Assembly: GCA_023853785.1 (NCBI GenBank)
Contig: JAJIRX010000049.1
Location: 1 to 33,758, forward strand
Reading direction: 5' to 3'
DNA from: Psilocybe azurescens
Lineage: Eukaryota > Basidiomycota > Agaricomycetes > Agaricales > Agrocybaceae
Length of the DNA stretch: 33,758 nt
A program made the translations under genes and the position numbers. Below, in pieces: positions 19,884 to 31,464 of the stretch. The first letter of the stretch is position 1. Each line of letters begins with the position of its first letter. The notes under the pieces were generated by a model. That model was not told the origin of the DNA, searched no databases, and was given only the letters and a program-made list of their open reading frames with translations.

Positions 19884-22800
19884 ATGGCCAGCGCCGCCCG
19901 GAAAGTTCAGGAGCGCATCTTTGGCAAGGGTGCTCCCAGTCCGCTCCCTGCTGACCAAGCCGCCTTCCCCAGCACCACTCAGGAACGCACGGACCCGCCC
20001 ACCCCGCTCTCCATCCACATCCCCAAGCCCGCCCAGACCCCCACTCCGCCGCCGCCGCGCAAGTCGACCCCAAAGGACTCGCCCAAGCCGGTGGTAGATC
20101 CAGACACAACCCTCACCACCAAAGCCCTCGAAGGACTCGGTATCACCGACCCCGAGTCTACCCCAGAACAACCTAGGAGTCCGCCTCCCCAGCGGCCCTA
20201 CCGCGAACGCCTAGCTCAAAAGTTGGGAAACGAGTACATTGGTACTGAGAAGCACCGTCTGCAACAAGATGACAAACGCGAGAAGCACTGGAAACGCTGG
20301 GGGCCGTATTTGAGCGACAGGCAGTGGGTGAGTGCTCCTCTTTTCACTTTACCCCGCCCCTATTCTCAATCTCATTCTCACCCATCTTCCCATCTTCTTG
20401 TTTCTCATTTCTCATTTTTCATTCAACCCCCTAGGCCACCGTCCGCGAGGACTACTCTGCAGATGGCGACGCCTGGTCCCACTTCCCGCACGCCCACGCC
20501 CGATCCCGCGCATATCGCTGGGGCGAAGACGGCATCGCAGGCATCTCGGACAATCATCAACGTCTTTGCTTCGGCATCTCCCTCTGGAACGGCGAAGACC
20601 CCATCCTCAAAGAGCGCCTCTTTGGAGTTACAGGGCATCAAGGAAACCATGGCGAGGACGTCAAGGAACTTTACTACTACCTCGACTCCACCCCGACCCA
20701 CTCGTACATGAAGTTCCTCTACAAGTACCCGCAAAGGCGGTACCCGTATGAGGAGCTCGTGGAAGAGAACCAGCGTCGCGGGAGGGACGTGTCTGAATAT
20801 GAGATCCTCGATACCGACGCGTTTGACGAGGACCGCTACTGGGACGTATTCGTCGAGGTACGTCTCTCTTGTTACATTGCTGGCGTTGACCGTTGTTTGC
20901 CCAAAAATAGCGGCACTGGATCTGATTTGAACATTTCTTATGGCTCTTCGCCCGTTTGGAAGACAAACGGCAGTTTTTAATTGCTGTTTTCACAAGAAAC
21001 AGTGTAAGAAACATAATACATGTTCAAAGACCGGTGTTCTTTAACAAACAACGGTCGCCGCCAGCATTACTACTTACCTGGGATCGGCTGATCCCTATCT
21101 AGTACGCGAAAGACGAAGACGACCCAGAGAACGTCTACATACGCATCACATCCTACAACCGCGGCCCCGACCCGGCGACGCTGCACGTCATACCACAGCT
21201 GTGGTTCCCGAACACCTGGTCCTGGCCGCTTGAAAAGCCGCCAATGCCCACGCTGAGCGGCTCTGTGCGTGGGGCAGATGAGATCCGCTGCATCACCGCG
21301 CGCCACGCGACCCTCGGCAAAACGCACCTGTACGCGCTTCCCTCGCCGCCGCCCGTAGGGCCGACCAATGACTTTGAAGTCGACCCGGAGAGCGACGCGG
21401 TGCAGCCGGATCTGATGTTCACGGATAACAACACGAATTTCAGCAGGTTGTACGGCGGGACGAACGAGAGTCTGTATGTGAAGGACGCGTTCCACGACCA
21501 TATTATCCCCTCGCATCGCCCGCCTGCGTCGGAATCGCAGCCGGAGGGCTTCTTTCGCCGCGGATACGCTCGCGGACGGCGTCGCTCTTTGGCAACGAGC
21601 GCCCTGAGGTGCCGGAGGAGGGCCCATGCACGCCATTCCCGCTGACGCCCTCGTTCGTGAACCCGGAGATGAAGGGCACCAAGGCCGCGGCGCACTACAC
21701 CTTCGCCAACGTCCCCGGCCACGGCGGGTGCGCAGTCGCGCGCCTTAAGCTCACACCCGCGCGGATCTCGCACGACGTGACGCTCGAGGACGAAGTCGCG
21801 TTCGACGACGCGGTCGAGGAGCGCCGTCAAGAAGCAGACGAGTTCTACTCGAGCTTCGTGTTTGGGCCGATCAGCGACGACCTGAAGCAGATCATGCGGC
21901 AGGCGTTTGGGGGCATGTTGTGGACGAAGCAGTACTACCGGTTTGTGCAGAAGGAGTGGATGGAGGGCGACCCAGCGCAGCCACCTCCCCGCCGAACAGG
22001 AAGTTTATTAGGAATAGGGAGTGGAAGCATATGCATATTGAGGATATTTTGTCTATGCCTGACAAGTTCGTTTATTCTGCTTTCATTGAACAGAATCTAA
22101 ATGACCTATTCACCTAGATGGGAATACCCGTTCTTCGCAGCATGGGACACAGCGTTCCACTGCATTCCACTCGCCGTCGTCGACCCCGCCTTCGCCAAAA
22201 AGCAACTCGACCTGCTCACGCGCGAATGGTACATGAAGCCCGACGGCCAGATCCCCGCGTACGAGTGGAACTTCTCGGACGTGAACCCGCCCGTGCACGC
22301 GTGGGCCACATTCCGCATCTTCAAGATCGAGCGCAAGCTGCACGGCGGGCGCGAGGACCTCGCGTTCCTCGAGCGCGTGTTCCAAAAGCTCTTGCTGAAC
22401 TTCACGTGGTGGGTGAACAGGAAGGACACGGAGGGCAATGGCGTGTTTGAGGGCGGCTTCTTGGGGCTGGATAATATTGGCGCGTTCAATAGGAGCGAGC
22501 CGCTCCCGACGGGCGGGAATCTCAGGCAGGCGGACGGCACGGCGTGGATGGCGTTCTACTGTTTGAATATGCTGAGCATTGCGTTGGAGCTTGCGAAGCA
22601 TAATCCGGTTTATGAGGATATTGCGAGCAAGTTTTTTGAGGTGCGGGGTGGTTCCTATTTCTATTCCACTGCTACTTACTTACCATCACATCACGCAGCA
22701 CTTTATATTCATAGCAGATGCCATGACGTACGACGCCGGCGGTGGCGACTCCTCGCGCTCGCTCTGGAACGAGGCGGACGGGATGTACTACGACGCCATC

Positions 22801-24261
22801 GTCTTCGGGCCCGGCCACTCCATCCAGCTGCCCGTGCGCTCGCTCGTCGGGTTGATACCGCTCTACGGCACGCTGGTGCTCGAGCCCGCTGTGTTGAATA
22901 GGTTCCCGGGGTTCAAGAAGAGGATGGAATGGTTTATCGATAACAGGCCCGGGGCGGCGGGGAGGAATATGGCGAATATGAAAGGTGAGTGGGTGGTTTT
23001 TTGTTCTTGCTCGTTATTATCATTTTCGTTCCTTTTTTTGTTTTGTTTATGTGTATCTTGAGGTGAGTTGTTGATACTGATGATTATTTCTGTGCTAGTG
23101 GGAGGCAAAGAACAGAGAAGGCTTTTGGCACTTGCTAGTAAGGAAAGATTGGTGAAGATATTGGAGAAGATGTTGGATGAGAATGAGTTTTTGAGCGAGC
23201 ATGGCATTCGATCGTATGTGTCGTTTTCCCTCATTATCCTCATAATGCAAATCATCGTTTACTCAACCACGCAACTGTCCAATTCATTTCTCTTCCTATT
23301 TATTGTTGGCTACAGATTGTCCAAGTTGCACCAGGAACATCCTTGGGGTATCGATGTGCATGGGCAGAGGTATGAAGTGGGGTATTGGCCTGGTGATTCG
23401 CAGTCTGGGATGTTTGGTGGGAACTCGAATTGGCGCGGTCCTATTTGTGCGTTCTCCCCCTCTTTCTTTTGTCTCTTATCTCATCCAACACCCCTCCCCA
23501 CCCCTCCCTGGCATTTCTTCCTTTCAGGGCTAGCAACCAACTTCCTCCTCATTGAGTCCCTCCAGCGGTTCTACCAATACTACGGGGACGACCTCCAAGT
23601 AGAATGCCCCACGGGCTCAGGGGACTACATGAACCTCGTCTCGGTGGCCGAGGAGATCCAGCATCGGATCATACATATCTTTGGGCGGGACGCGGAGGGA
23701 CGGAGGGCCACGAATGGCGGCAACAACAAGCTGGATTATGATCCGCATTTTAGAGATTATGTGTGGTTTTATGAGGTGTGTTGAGTTTTTTTCATATGTT
23801 TTTTTGTGTAAGAGGTGACTGATCTGTTATGAAACGTACCTTTCTTAGTTCTTCCATGCGGATAGTGGAAAAGGATTGGGAGCGAGTCATCAGACTGGTT
23901 GGAGTGGGCTTGTGGCGTATCATATTCTGCAGAGCGGGGTTAGCTGTAGGCTGCCCAAGACGCCTAGGAGTACGTCTTTTTTTCTCGTGCCCCCTCTTCT
24001 TTTTTCTCAGGATTTTGTTTTCTAATTGGATTGGTTTATAGCCCCGAGGAGTGTGTTGCGCCATTACTTTGATGTGCGTCTCCTCCCTATCTCTCTTTCT
24101 ATGTTTTATTGATTGAATGATATATATCACTTTAGGACACGATCGACTCGAGGTCTGAGTTTGGCGACGACGCAAAATCTGTCAGTGGGTTCAGCGCGGT
24201 CAGCAACTTTGACAATTGGGAGTTGAACACGCTTGGAGATATCTCTCCGGATGCGCTTTGA
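19884..24261 (+). CDS. GH63-like glycoside hydrolase, cytosolic type (frame breaks in exon 3)
   Basis: Large (alpha/alpha)6-barrel glycoside hydrolase related to GH63 (mannosyl-oligosaccharide glucosidase-like). It has no signal peptide or membrane anchor, so it is not a typical ER glucosidase I; substrate unknown. Exons: 19884-20327, 20435-20857, 21103-22065, 22118-22640, 22699-22984, 23099-23213, 23316-23446, 23528-23775, 23849-23969, 24042-24073, 24136-24261 (about 1137 residues). Landmarks: Pro-rich start, [31 protein letters not shown], the N-terminal beta domain with [16 protein letters not shown], then barrel motifs [40 protein letters not shown] and [13 protein letters not shown]. Exon 3 needs three small corrections: near GGG 21546-21548, in 21581-21592, and one C more at C4 21987-21990 (restoring a Pro run before [10 protein letters not shown]). 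The 245-nt intron 2 is unusually long for this locus. A truncated copy of the 5' end lies at 16131-16360. Confidence 0.88.
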
Positions 24262-25534
24262 TTAGTCATTTTTCTTTCTATTAAGCTGGATTCGCCGGTG
24301 AATGTAAGTGGCAACATGTTTTGGAATGGATTGGGTGCCCGGTGGTACACTTTATTATTCTGTGGTTAGACTGTAGACATGTGTACAAGGAAAATGGGAT
24401 AAAACAGATTTTCTGATTTGGGAATTTACATCAAAGATTCAGATAAGACGTGTGTGTCATTTTTATTTTTATTTCTTTAAAAACTTGTGCATTCACTTCG
24501 AGCCTTGTAAGTGAAGGTCGATGAGCTTGGTGGGCGCTTAATGGTATTTTTAGTCGATCATCCCTCTAGGAATTCCAGATCTTGAACAAGCAAACGTGTT
24601 TAGAGAGTATGTGTACTATATATATTACCTCAATTCTAAGGATAAAAATGAACGCCACCGAAGTTACTCGCTCAATCATGGGCTAACCAGTTCCATTTGA
24701 ATTTCCCAAGTTTGGTTTTCAGAGCCAAGTTCCGTTTCAATCACGTGAAGGTTTAGGGCAGGTGCGGTCGCGTCTCATGAGTCCCAAAGTTAGTCTCTCT
24801 TTTGTTAACTTGTTTCAAGATGTTATTTATTTCTCAAACCATTCTGGGTAACAGTCTGAATGTCACCCATCAGTACAGTTTCAGATTTTGGAAACTTGGA
24901 AGTTTCGCACTGAGTCGCGTACTACAGCGCGCAATGCGAGCACTTGTATACTATCCCGAACTTGAAAATCATGCTTGACCCGGGCCCGCCCATTGAGGAC
25001 ATTTAGGGCTGGACTGCACCAGATATCTCGGCCTCCCGGACGAGTACACATTCGAACCTTTCAATTGTGTGAAGTTTGGACGAGCTCGTTGTCCAATGAA
25101 TTCCGCGCTTTGCGAGAGGCCAAGAAGGTGAGTTTCCTTTTTTATAGTAGCACTGGCAATCAACCAGCCTTGTTGTCAATAAAAGGTTGATATGACTCGA
25201 GAGTCTCCGGATCTAAGTATGGATGTGGATTATTGTTGTCGTTGCTGGCCTATGGTCTCATTGGGATGGACTCGTCTAGATATGTCTATGGCCAGAAACA
25301 ATGGTCGCTTTGACCAGGATTTTGCTGGTCCTGTCCCCATGAATACTAAATGAGGTACTTAGTTCTCGGCCGTTCTTTCCTTTTTTTATTGAGACAGAGT
25401 GCCAGCTCTGTTCTGGATATTATCTCTGTCATTGTTATTAGAGAAGGAAAAGAGCGCGAGGAGAAGGCCTCTTACGAGCATCAGCCTTGGCTTGGCAGAG
25501 GCACGGACAGCTCATCTGAAGTCTTGGAGAAACA
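24262..25534. other. Intergenic, downstream of the GH63 gene
   Basis: The first ~200 bases are the GH63 3' flank. The remaining frames (24969-25163 -, 24975-25190 +, 25350-25604 +) lack motifs, and the last overlaps the TATA box at 25536. No RNA gene recognised. Confidence 0.45.
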
Positions 25535-25535
25535 G

Positions 25536-25543
25536 TATAAATA
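25536..25543 (+). promoter_or_regulatory. TATA box of a short gene
   Basis: TATAAATA within GTATAAATACGA, 103 nt before the ATG at 25646. The stretch between is C/T/A-rich with few G, as in fungal 5' leaders. The same 12-mer precedes the short ORF at 8135 on the minus strand. Confidence 0.5.
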
Positions 25544-25645
25544 CGACCAAAAATCACCGTTGAACATCATCAACCTGCATCCCCAGCTTCACTATCACCA
25601 GTAACACCTTCTACGTTTATATTTAGAGTCTTCTATCAACTCAAC

Positions 25646-25822
25646 ATGCACTTGGAGAGTCATTATTCAAAACTGGACTCCAGAGAACTCTCAGAATCTC
25701 TTTCAGCCGAATTATTTGCTTGCAAGAACTGCGAACGTCCTCCCTGTGGGCTCGTCGTCTGGGTACCAAGTGTACCCAGCTTTCCGTTCATACGCCCAAA
25801 ACGGCCACTCTATTCCTGCTGA
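25646..25822 (+). CDS. Short ORF with TATA promoter, LSAELF motif and Cys cluster (unrecognised)
   Basis: A 58-codon frame that starts at the first ATG after a TATA box. It reads MHLESHYSKLDSREL, then SLSAELFACKNCERPPCG and ends RPKRPLYSC. Residues 19-24 (LSAELF) match the N-terminus of the ORF at 8135 in the same frame. A second reading is possible: dropping one A from the four-A run near residue 9 would shift into another protein-like frame (NLFQPNYLLARTANVLP, then SSGYQVYPAFRSYAQNGHS) that ends at 25851-25853. Given the one-base indels seen elsewhere in this window I cannot decide between them. No family recognised; it is not a CaaX pheromone precursor as it stands. Confidence 0.35.
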   Translation: MHLESHYSKLDSRELSESLSAELFACKNCERPPCGLVVWVPSVPSFPFIRPKRPLYSC

Positions 25823-25944
25823 ACAGCAGCAGCACCATTGCTGCACACGGTGATTACTTGTTCAGCCCATGCTCTAAATTCGTTATTGATACATAGTCAA
25901 CTATAGAGTTCGACGAAGCGTCAAAGTTTGACAAACTCGTACCA

Positions 25945-25991
25945 CCCCTACTTCGGTAGGGGCACAAAACTACGCGTCGGAGAACGCGTAG
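25945..25991 (+). other. Two adjacent perfect hairpins, first with UUCG loop
   Basis: CCCCTAC-TTCG-GTAGGGG (25945-25962) is a 7-bp stem closed by a C(UUCG)G tetraloop. Seven bases later CTACGCGT-cggaga-ACGCGTAG (25970-25991) forms an 8-bp stem with a 6-nt loop. Both arms are exact. They lie about 120 nt after the stop of the short ORF at 25646, so they could sit in its 3' UTR or in a separate structured RNA. I could not match them to a known RNA family. Confidence 0.6.
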
Positions 25992-26601
25992 CAGGTTACT
26001 CCCGTCCGTGTTGGTCTCTACAGCTTATGGGTCAACTCATAACGGCTTGTTTAATTCCTCAACGCGTCCGCGTAAATTCTCCATCTCGGACCACGGCGAG
26101 TCGTATTACCCGACGCACACGCATAAGCAATCGTTGGTCCAACGGCTGCCATAAGATGAGCCGGTGGAGTCTGAGCCATATTGCTTTTGTGGGACCTATG
26201 CCATAAGGGACCGACAAATCACGTCCTAGTCCCCCAGGCCGTATTCAAGGATTAAGACCAAAACGGGCATCACGCACGAAACGACAGACGCCAACTTTGT
26301 GGTACAGCAAGTTTATTTGTTCATTATTTGTATACGTTCTTCAAAGAAATACAATGTGTTTGAGATCACGAATTGGTTTGTCCATCTAAGGCCTATTTAT
26401 AAGACCTTAAATCTCTGGTGAGCAGCGAGATGTAAGCCCCTGATGAAAGAAAAAGACGTATATAGACAATGATACCTCCGTTTTCTCAGAGAAGGATCTG
26501 TACCACACGGCGAGATCACACCAAATTCTATAAAGTAATATGCATTCACTTCTAAGGAATTTCAAGACTTATCGAGTTACCACTACGTCGGTGCATTACT
26601 A
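25992..26601. other. Intergenic, 3' flank of the phosphatase gene
   Basis: The frame covering 25928-26206 is Arg/Ser-rich with no motif. One other frame of the same stretch has protein-like runs (FSISDHGESYYPTHTHK) but is cut by stops at 25957 and about 26152. The 26260-26600 part is the likely 3' region of the minus-strand phosphatase gene. No gene called. Confidence 0.35.
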
Positions 26602-28751
26602 CTATTTCTTATTCTTCAAGTTCTGAGGGAATTGACCATCGGTAATGTTGTCTGGAATTGGGATAGTGTAGTTGGTGAAACAGTCAAAGTTGAAATCGAC
26701 CTCGGCGATACGCTGTTTCATCCCAGCAATAAAGGTGTCCAGTTCGCACAACCCGTTTTTGTTTGCCTTGCAGCCCTTGATACCAGTCAAAGGTACGACA
26801 CCATCGTTGATTACCCAGCGAATGTGCGTTGGCTTAGTCGAGGCAGGGCATGACAGGACTTGTCCGACAACATTGGCGGCAAAGGGAGCGAGTTGGTTTG
26901 CGAAGAACGTCTAGCTCATGTGTCAAATGATTGTTCGTAAAAATGAAAATAAAGCGCCTTCACTTGATTCTTGGGAATGTGATCCGTGGGCAAAGGACCG
27001 TTCGCAGCCAGGGTCGTGAAATTCATAGCAGTGAAAACTGGGGGATTTTTAAATACATGCAAAAATAAAGCTATAAGGGTGCTTACTGGCAGTGAGAATG
27101 GTATCGTGAGTTGCGTCAACATAAATAGGTTGATCCAAGGGGAAAAGGATGTCGCTCGTCACAATCGAGGCATTGACCGTGGTATCGAAAGTCGTGATGC
27201 GTGTTTGCGTAAGTCGTGAAACGAGTTCTTGAACGTAGCCGATACCCATTGCACTTGATGCCGGATTTCCAGGGCCAAATGAATACCAAAACTGAAGATC
27301 TAATTAGAGTTTCCCTTCAGCATGAGCCAGACAGAAGCAAGAATGTGAATGGACATTACCGCTCTGATATTCGAATGCTTTCCATTCATCTTCAGTGAAC
27401 AGATCACAGAACGCGGAATATCCAAGGGCGACAGTCTGGTTGTCAAAATCGATAACTGGCTTTGAATTAATAAAATATGGAATGTACCTCAAAAGCGCAA
27501 AGCTGCTGCATCGCAAATAAGTCTGTTACGTCAAGCTCAAGTCCTTGGAGGTTCTTATTTAACCTCTTCACTGCAGGTGCAAGATAAATCTGAGCCCATT
27601 TTCCGCTTTGAACGTCACCGAATGATGCGATATCATTGAGACCGTTGACACAGGTTTCGTAAGGGGCGAGAGTGTTGTTTTGATCCCCTTGATGTTCAAT
27701 CGTGATAAGTTGATGATAACTTTCTTGATACTTTTGAACACCAAAGAATCCTGCGGCGAAATGAAGACTGGAAAGCGGAAAAAGTCAGGTCAATAATATT
27801 AAAAGATTCTGAGCATACGCACGCTGAATCAAGCATCCGAGCTAGAATCAAGCATTTAGACTCGCGCTAGACAATATTTGAGTACTAGAATTTACCTTCG
27901 GAGGTCGTGCGGAAGACAGGCAAGTTTTTGAAAGCTTTGAGCAATTGGCCTAATTATTTTTAGTTAGTATCAACTGTTAACAATATAAGGGATGATTTTG
28001 ATACCGTATTTGACTCGAAATCCGACACCTAAATTGAACCTGGATGCAAAACGCGTTGCCTGACTAACTTGACTGTGGTATTAAAATATAGGGCCTTACA
28101 GTTGTGAGCGCCCAAATGGAGTCAAGATCTCACCGCCAAGCTTATAGGTCCAGGTGTTCAAGAAGGTGAGGTCTCCTGTTGCCGAGAAACCAGAGCCTGT
28201 GGCAGCAGCGTTGATCTTGGCTGCAAAACCGGGAGGTCCGCTATCGGCGGTGGGATAACGCGCTCCATGACGGTGAATAAGGTAAGCTTGCACAATCTCG
28301 CAGCCTTGCGGAATGACGGGAGACGCGTCTGGTAACCCAAAGCTTGAAGATGGTACTGATTGGAAAGGGCTGAGATTTCCAAGGTGTAACAAGACATCGA
28401 AGGGATCGTTTTTCTTGGTGTCCTCTGCTCCCCCATTAATTAATGGGAAGTGACTGTCCACTTTGGCAATCACGGGAGCAGTGGCTATAGCGCCTGCCTC
28501 GTCGCCAGCTAGATTAAAGATACGGATGAGCCTTGCGCATCGACGAAAACTATTTTCAATCGTGGCTTACTTCTCGTTGGGCCAGCAAAGCCTACTTCAG
28601 AACCATCCGGAAAGTTCGTGTTGGTGGCTGCAATACCGGCATTGGGAGGGGGAAATACAGCGGTTGTTGTCGACCCTGCAAAAGTTGAAGCGGGCTGCCC
28701 AACAATGTGGGGTACCAAATTGAGCAAGGCGAACAGAATGAGGCTGAACAT
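26602..28751 (-). CDS. Secreted histidine acid phosphatase (phytase-like)
   Basis: Histidine acid phosphatase of the phosphoglycerate-mutase fold, likely an extracellular phosphatase acting on phytate or other organic phosphate. Ten exons: 28751-28571, 28508-28100, 28039-28005, 27949-27896, 27841-27823, 27767-27488, 27435-27360, 27299-27087, 27037-26964, 26910-26602. They sum to 1650 nt (549 residues) with all phases closing. A signal peptide (MFSLILFALLNLVPHIVG) opens the protein. The phosphate-binding RHGARYP motif (R140-H141-G142) carries the nucleophilic His, and H416-D417 in DATHDT is the proton-donor HD motif. Conserved surroundings include FGLPDASPVIPQGCEIVQ, TVALGYSAFCDLFTEDEW, DLQFWYSFGPGNP and Cys pairs such as PYETCVNG. 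The region between the signal peptide and residue 110 is longer than in typical fungal phytases. No damage seen. Phytase versus broad acid phosphatase cannot be settled from sequence alone. Confidence 0.92.
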
Positions 28752-31464
28752 GTCGAACGAGGGCGCTGAGCTCTTTGTCTGCTGTAAATCGTGTGGCTTA
28801 AGTAGTCTTTTTTTTCCCCGCGAAGCATCAATACCGACCAAAATAGATGGCTGATGTACATTGCAAGTGTATTGGAAGTCACTTCTATCACGACACTGAG
28901 CATTCTCCGTTAAATTTAGAAGCTCTTTATTATATCTCAGCTCCATGGCAATATTACTCTTTGAGGTCGGTAGTTTTCGTTCCGTATAGCGCACACGATC
29001 CCACCTTTTACGCGTTCTATGTTCGATGTCAATTTCTTTATTAAAATTTTACCCACCTCCAGACAAGAACATCAAACTAGTCTTCTCGATCAATAGTAAT
29101 TTTAATAATACTGGCATACTTTCATTCCGAATCCAAATAGTAGAACGCTGTTAGAGTGCGTTACGCTTAGATCGCAGGGACAACGCAGTATAGCCGCGGT
29201 GGCGGCTAAGGTGCATATGGGTACCTATGCAGCATCACCTTCTTTCAGAGATGAAGGACGTTGTACCAACAGCAAATCGCCTGAACGGGTATTACGCACC
29301 AGAATAAAGCAATCCATAAATGGCAACGAAGGGCATTGAAACAGTGAATTCGAGAAGTATAAAACAACCGGGAGAGGGTGCGAAGTAGTAACTCGTTGGT
29401 GCGCCACATTTCGGATACCAATGGGAAGACGTAATGATACTGGACCGTGGCGTGCGGTATTCGCCACATATTAGGACCAGACGAGATAAGGCGCTTCAAA
29501 GCTAAGTGGAGTAAGCTAGAATCAAGGATTAATAGGCTGTCGACATGTGAATCGCGCTTTCGCTGTATTTCCACCTGCAGTACTACTGCGTCCTTTTATT
29601 TTTGCTAGTAGCAAATATTCAGAGGCGATTCAGGTGGCGATTCACTGTCGCTTCTGACTCCGATTCTGACTCAGAATTGTCTCTGAATCGTGTTCAGACT
29701 CGGTTCACAAGAACCTGTACACCAATTCATATCCTCTCTAAAACTATATATGTTTTGTCATAAGAAACCTACTGTTAGTAACCCAGTGCTGTTACCTGAC
29801 ATACTTCATCTGCCATGGAGTAGTATACGGTATTACACTTCTCACAATGGTATTTTCTGGATGCTTTTGCGCGTTTCAGGTAGCTGTTGCTACCGTGCAG
29901 GGGCCCGCTTTTCCGCAAGCTCCCGATGACCTCCCCTAATTGGCGCTGCCAGAAATGGTCTCCAGCAATGATCCTCAATTGGCAGCAAGCTTCAAAGCTT
30001 CTACTCTTCCAAGCTCCCTCCATTGAACAACTGGGGTTCCGCTTAGGCCCCGTTTCGGACTTGACCAAATTCCGATTCGGACATGATGCATGAACGCCCT
30101 TCAGCTGACAGAACTGCTTAAGTATTTATTGACGGCCAAGAAGTTGAGATGATATAATAGGGCAGTCAGGTTAGATCATTTCGTGGACAGACTGGCGGAT
30201 TTGTCCTGGAGCTTCTTGGGAGCTTCTTGAACCCGAACTGAACTAAATCGGAGTTCCAACTCGGATCCGATTTGATACTTAACAGTTTATAAAGATGGAC
30301 TTTATATAAGAACGACTGTTGGGCATAATTTATTTCAGGCCTCTTCCCTTTTTCTTTTCCTTCATGGTCTTCATTTTCCTTTCTGGGACACCCACGCTAC
30401 ACAGAGAGTCGACTCGGAGGAAAGTTGAATTAGATTATGACAAGCAGGCAGTTGCTCGAGAATGACTGTGTCACTATCAGCATCCAGGTGAAGGTTCACC
30501 TCAGCGCCTCTCATTGAACATAATGGGTGATGCCGGTTGTGCCATTATCTGTTCCAGGGCTTGCTGGAGATCAAATATCCTCCAGTCAGGAAAAACCGTA
30601 TGTCTCTCTGATAGCATCTAATAGCATGAATCCGTAATGGACAAATATCCTTTTACCAACCTCATAGAGCAGCATGCACAAGGGCCACCAATTTCATGAT
30701 ATTCTGTGAGGCCAAGATTTTAAGAAAAATATATGGTGTAAGTATTCATGAAGTCACTGCTTGATACTTGATTACTGGATCACTGTATCTTCCACTGCGA
30801 GGATGGCCAGGAGGCCCTGAGTGCCCGAGAAAATGACGACGGTATTTGTCACCCACCGTAAGCTCGAATCCCTGATACTTATCCTCAATGTGTAGATCCA
30901 TGATACGACGAGCGTGAATAAAATAATTATACAATTTCATTCAGTTTTCCAATCCCTTCCTCACCTAGAACTTGATCTCAAACAACATTCTCCGACTATG
31001 GACTTAGGTCTATTCTCTCAGCATTTTGGTCCCCAGGATTCTCTGTTTCCAGTTGGATTATTTCAGAGACATTAAAAGGAATCGCGGTGCGAACAATGAT
31101 GGCTTCTTCGCGCCTAGGGATGTAATGTGTCTCTGTTCACTTACTCGCCTATGGTCTCCATCTCACAACCATGTTGACCTAGGGAACACCCGTCTACGAA
31201 AATGGGACAAGCTGGCCTTGCATAGATTGCTGTGCAGGAAGGTAGACTTATCCACAACCCGGGCCAAATGTTGCTGGCACAATCTAATCTGTGCAAGCAA
31301 TGGAGAAATATATCCCGCTAACAATTGCACCTGAAGGTTAAGATTCGACATGGTGCTAATTTTATCAGATACCGTAGATATAGGGCTCAGAAACTCGTCG
31401 CCGCTCTTTTTCTGGATAGGGAGCTGTCTACAGAAGACTATGTATATTGATGTCCGTATAACAT
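28752..31464. other. Long intergenic stretch with only weak coding hints
   Basis: No gene can be supported. Frames noted without recognised family: 29245-29574 (-, hydrophobic, Leu/Trp-rich, 109 codons), 29775-30068 (-, with CEKCNTVYYSMADEVC), 30746-30940 (-) and 31026-31334 (+). A short gatt/ctgactc-rich degenerate repeat lies at about 29625-29705. At 30303-30310 TATATAAG is followed by a pyrimidine tract and an ATG at 30364 that opens only 33 codons (to 30465); this is promoter-like, but its product is unknown. Confidence 0.4.

Noticed and set aside
21070..21830. Minus-strand ORFs of 188 and 225 codons
   Set aside because: They lie opposite conserved GH63 exon 3 and have no motifs of their own.
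25646..25822. Lipopeptide mating-pheromone precursor
   Set aside because: Length is right, but neither possible reading ends in a CaaX box, and no STE3-type receptor gene is present in the window.
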